From positions 62,001-126,000 of the forward strand of contig CANQRU010000001.1 of NCBI GenBank assembly GCA_947626395.1: 64,000 nucleotides of DNA, in the 5' to 3' direction. Every line of letters starts with the position of its first letter. Within the stretch, counting starts at the first letter, position 1. This stretch comes from an uncultured Lachnospiraceae bacterium (GTDB lineage Bacteria; Bacillota; Clostridia; Lachnospirales; Lachnospiraceae). A program made the translations under genes and the position numbers. Positions 61,799 to 64,000 of this stretch are shown one piece after another. The notes below the pieces were generated by a model. That model made no database searches. It was given only the letters and a program-made list of their open reading frames with translations, and had not been told where the DNA came from.

Positions 61799-63274
61799 AT
61801 GCTGTATATCGGTATCGATCTGGGAACATCGGCTGTCAAGCTGCTTTTAATGGATCAGGCAGGCAGGATCTGCAATATTGTGTCAAAGGAGTATCCGCTT
61901 TACTTCCCCCATCCGGGCTGGTCGGAGCAGAATCCGTACGACTGGTATGACCGTACGGTCGAGGGGATCCGGGAACTGACGGCGGACTGCGACAAATCCG
62001 CCATTGCGGGCATCAGCTTCGGCGGCCAGATGCACGGCCTGGTAGTGCTGGACGAGAAGGATCAGGTGATCCGGCCGGCGATCCTCTGGAACGACGGGAG
62101 GACGGAGAAGGAGACGGATTATCTGAATGAGGTGGTCGGTAAGAAAGAACTGTCCCGGTATACGGCCAATATCGCGTTTGCCGGATTTACCGCACCCAAG
62201 ATCCTGTGGCTTAAGACCAATGAGCCGGAGAATTTTACGAAGATCTCCAAGATCATGCTTCCAAAGGACTATCTGGCGTACCGCCTGAGCGGAACTTTCT
62301 GTACCGATTATTCGGATGCGTCCGGAATGCTTCTTCTGGATGTGGAGCACAGATGCTGGTCCCAGGAAATGCTTGATATCTGCGGAATCCATGAATCCCA
62401 GCTTCCGAAGCTGTTTGAGAGCTATGAGGTGGTGGGCGGCATAAAGCCGGAAGTGGCCGCGCAGCTGGGACTTCCGGAGACGGTGAAGATCATTGCCGGC
62501 GCCGGCGACAATGCGGCGGCGGCTGTGGGAACCGGAACCGTCGGAGACGGCAAATGCAATATTTCGCTGGGAACGTCGGGGACCATTTTCATTTCCAGCA
62601 AGTCTTTCCGCGTCGACGACAATAACGCGCTGCATTCCTTTGCCCATGCGGACGGCAATTACCATCTGATGGGCTGTATGCTCAGCGCGGCGTCCTGTAA
62701 TAAGTGGTGGATGGACGAGATCCTAATGACCACGGATTACGCGCGGGAGCAGGAGAAGATTAAGAAGCTGGGCGAGAATCCGGTGTTCTATCTTCCGTAT
62801 CTGATGGGCGAGCGCTCGCCTCACAACGATCCCCGGGCGAGGGCTACATTTACCGGAATGACCATGGACACGACGAGGGAGGATATGACCCAGGCGGTTC
62901 TGGAAGGCGTGGCGTTCGGTCTGCGGGATTCGCTGGAAGTGGCCAGGTCGCTGGGTATCCGGATCGACCGGACCAAGATCTGCGGCGGCGGCGCTAAGAG
63001 CCCGCTCTGGAAGACGATCATTGCCAATGTGATGAATCTGAAGGTAGACGTGATCGAGAGCGAGGAAGGGCCCGGCTACGGCGGCGCGATCCTGGCGGCA
63101 GTGGGCTGCGGCGAGTATGAGAGCGTGGAAGCGGCCGCGGAGAAGTTGGTGAAGGTGATCGATACGGTGGAGCCGGATCCGGAACTGGCCGCGAAGTACG
63201 AGAAGCAGTATCAGAAGTTCAGGAAAATATATCCGGCGCTTAAGGACGTATTCGCAATGCTGACGGAGGCCTGA
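61799..63274 (+). CDS. xylB: Xylulokinase (FGGY carbohydrate kinase)
   Basis: 491 residues. The N-terminus has the ATPase phosphate-1 motif IGIDLGTSAVKLLL, and the middle has GQMHGLVVLD; the C-terminal domain has ICGGGAKSPLWKTI. The overall pattern and GQMHG match xylulokinase, which phosphorylates D-xylulose to xylulose 5-phosphate for the pentose phosphate pathway. AAGGAGG lies 7 bp upstream of the ATG at 61799; the open frame upstream covers a cre-like site and is not conserved. The next gene starts 1 bp after its stop. Confidence 0.93.
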   Translation: MLYIGIDLGTSAVKLLLMDQAGRICNIVSKEYPLYFPHPGWSEQNPYDWYDRTVEGIRELTADCDKSAIAGISFGGQMHGLVVLDEKDQVIRPAILWNDGRTEKETDYLNEVVGKKELSRYTANIAFAGFTAPKILWLKTNEPENFTKISKIMLPKDYLAYRLSGTFCTDYSDASGMLLLDVEHRCWSQEMLDICGIHESQLPKLFESYEVVGGIKPEVAAQLGLPETVKIIAGAGDNAAAAVGTGTVGDGKCNISLGTSGTIFISSKSFRVDDNNALHSFAHADGNYHLMGCMLSAASCNKWWMDEILMTTDYAREQEKIKKLGENPVFYLPYLMGERSPHNDPRARATFTGMTMDTTREDMTQAVLEGVAFGLRDSLEVARSLGIRIDRTKICGGGAKSPLWKTIIANVMNLKVDVIESEEGPGYGGAILAAVGCGEYESVEAAAEKLVKVIDTVEPDPELAAKYEKQYQKFRKIYPALKDVFAMLTEA

Positions 63275-63275
63275 G

Positions 63276-64000
63276 ATGGAATCATTTGTAACGGCTCCGA
63301 GAGATCCGGAGAAGAAGCGGAGCGGATTTTATATCATGCGGAAGAAAGAGATCGCGGCCGCGCCCCAGCCTGACGGCAGAGGGATCCAGTTTTTGTATAT
63401 GGACGGGGAGCGGCTGATCACCTGCGCCCGCATCGTGGGAAATGTTACGGATGAGAAGCTCATCGATATGCTGAAGACTACGGAAGGTTTCCGGACGCTC
63501 GTGCATTCGATCGGGGTCAGCGCAGAGATCACAGGGGGTGCCGCGCCTGTCCTGCAGTTTGTCCTGCAGATGTATGGAAAGACGGATCCGCTGGTATCCG
63601 GCACGCAGATCCGGATACCGTTGACCGCGGACGGAATGGAGCAGATCATTCGCCTGGACGACTGCGAATGGTCCGGGGACGACAATGTGGTCGGCCAGAT
63701 CCGGTTTGAATTTCCGACTGCCGGCGTGACCGCGTCGGTGTCCGTGAAGCTTTACCTGCGGGACGGCTTTGAGGCGCCGGAGGAAGAGCCGGAGGAGGAT
63801 GCCGATTTAAGTTCGCCCTTCTATGCGGAGATGCTGGAACGATCGCTTATGCAGGCCGGAAATATTTCCGGGATCAGGCGGGCGATCGGGAAGGCCAGGC
63901 GGGGAGAGGACGTTACGATCGCCTTCATCGGCGGATCCATCACTCAGGGGGCGGGAGCGGTACCGATCAATACGGGCTGCTATGCCTATAAGACATTTGA
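63276..64000 (+). CDS. SGNH/GDSL-type hydrolase, 3' end outside the window
   Basis: The frame opens at 63276, 1 bp after the xylB stop, and stays open to the window end (241 codons seen). Residues 1-170 form a beta-rich N-terminal domain. From about residue 218 the SGNH block I begins, VTIAFIGGSITQGAGA, with the catalytic serine in GGSIT. Such two-domain proteins include acetyl-xylan and sugar esterases, which fits coupling to a xylulokinase. The remaining blocks (including the DxxH motif) lie outside the window. Confidence 0.82.
   Translation, partial: MESFVTAPRDPEKKRSGFYIMRKKEIAAAPQPDGRGIQFLYMDGERLITCARIVGNVTDEKLIDMLKTTEGFRTLVHSIGVSAEITGGAAPVLQFVLQMYGKTDPLVSGTQIRIPLTADGMEQIIRLDDCEWSGDDNVVGQIRFEFPTAGVTASVSVKLYLRDGFEAPEEEPEEDADLSSPFYAEMLERSLMQAGNISGIRRAIGKARRGEDVTIAFIGGSITQGAGAVPINTGCYAYKTF

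Overview
The window reads as a GC-rich (by eye) chromosomal segment of an anaerobic Firmicute, most likely a Lachnospiraceae/Clostridia gut or rumen bacterium. The evidence is strong AGGAGG ribosome sites, sigma-A promoters with 17-bp spacers, a BceB-type permease, the two-gene radical-SAM/UDG-partner DNA-repair cassette, a DUF5655 protein, an NCS2 xanthine permease with a molybdenum hydroxylase, and an MNT/HEPN module. No rRNA or CRISPR array is present; the only tRNA is tRNA-Leu(CAA).

Region 1 (1-9.7 kb) is housekeeping. It holds the 3' part of a BceB-like permease, galE, a radical-SAM/partner repair pair whose promoter is bracketed by two LexA-type boxes, a REC-HD-GYP-GGDEF c-di-GMP protein followed by an HPt protein, a left-handed beta-helix protein, tRNA-Leu and upp. 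Region 2 (9.8-13.9 kb) is one 1356-residue protein of unknown function with a duplicated internal module. Region 3 (13.9-24.4 kb) has a MoxR/DUF58/transglutaminase operon on the minus strand, then a small zinc-finger membrane protein, polA, a serine hydrolase and truA. Region 4 (24.5-30.4 kb) has a GH31 glycosidase, a DUF5655 protein, an XRE regulator with a coupled small protein, and an AT-richer AlbA_2/Schlafen-type gene behind phased operator repeats.

Region 5 (30.5-49.9 kb) suggests purine and molybdenum metabolism mixed with other functions. It contains an NCS2 xanthine/uracil permease, a ModE-like HTH fused to a MocA-type cytidylyltransferase, a CitMHS carboxylate transporter followed by a two-component system with a structured leader, a MATE transporter, an MNT/HEPN pair, a FecCD-type ABC importer, an amber-interrupted YunG-like gene, a two-gene molybdenum hydroxylase (FAD subunit plus a 2Fe-2S/Mo fusion), and a GMP synthase without its glutaminase domain.

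Region 6 (50.0-61.6 kb) is accessory DNA placed directly after the guaA 3' end. It starts with paired direct repeats that may be integrase arm sites and a compact locus with two convergent promoters, a 34-residue membrane peptide and a shared terminator (type I toxin-antitoxin-like). A tyrosine recombinase coupled to a TM2/PH-like membrane protein, an XRE repressor with two operators and an IS21 istB remnant follow. An AT-richer type I restriction-modification operon then runs hsdS-half, hsdM, rhuM, hsdS, hsdR and a YgjP-like metalloprotease. Region 7 (61.7-64 kb) returns to chromosome-like composition with xylulokinase and the start of an SGNH hydrolase cut by the window edge.

A dispersed hairpin repeat of about 39 nt (at least eight copies at five loci) runs through the chromosomal part. 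Its stems co-vary while its loop and tail stay constant. The observations most worth a second look are the convergent small-peptide locus at 50.1-50.4 kb, the 1356-residue duplicated protein, the hairpin repeat family, the two-hairpin leader of the two-component system, and the LexA-bracketed repair operon.
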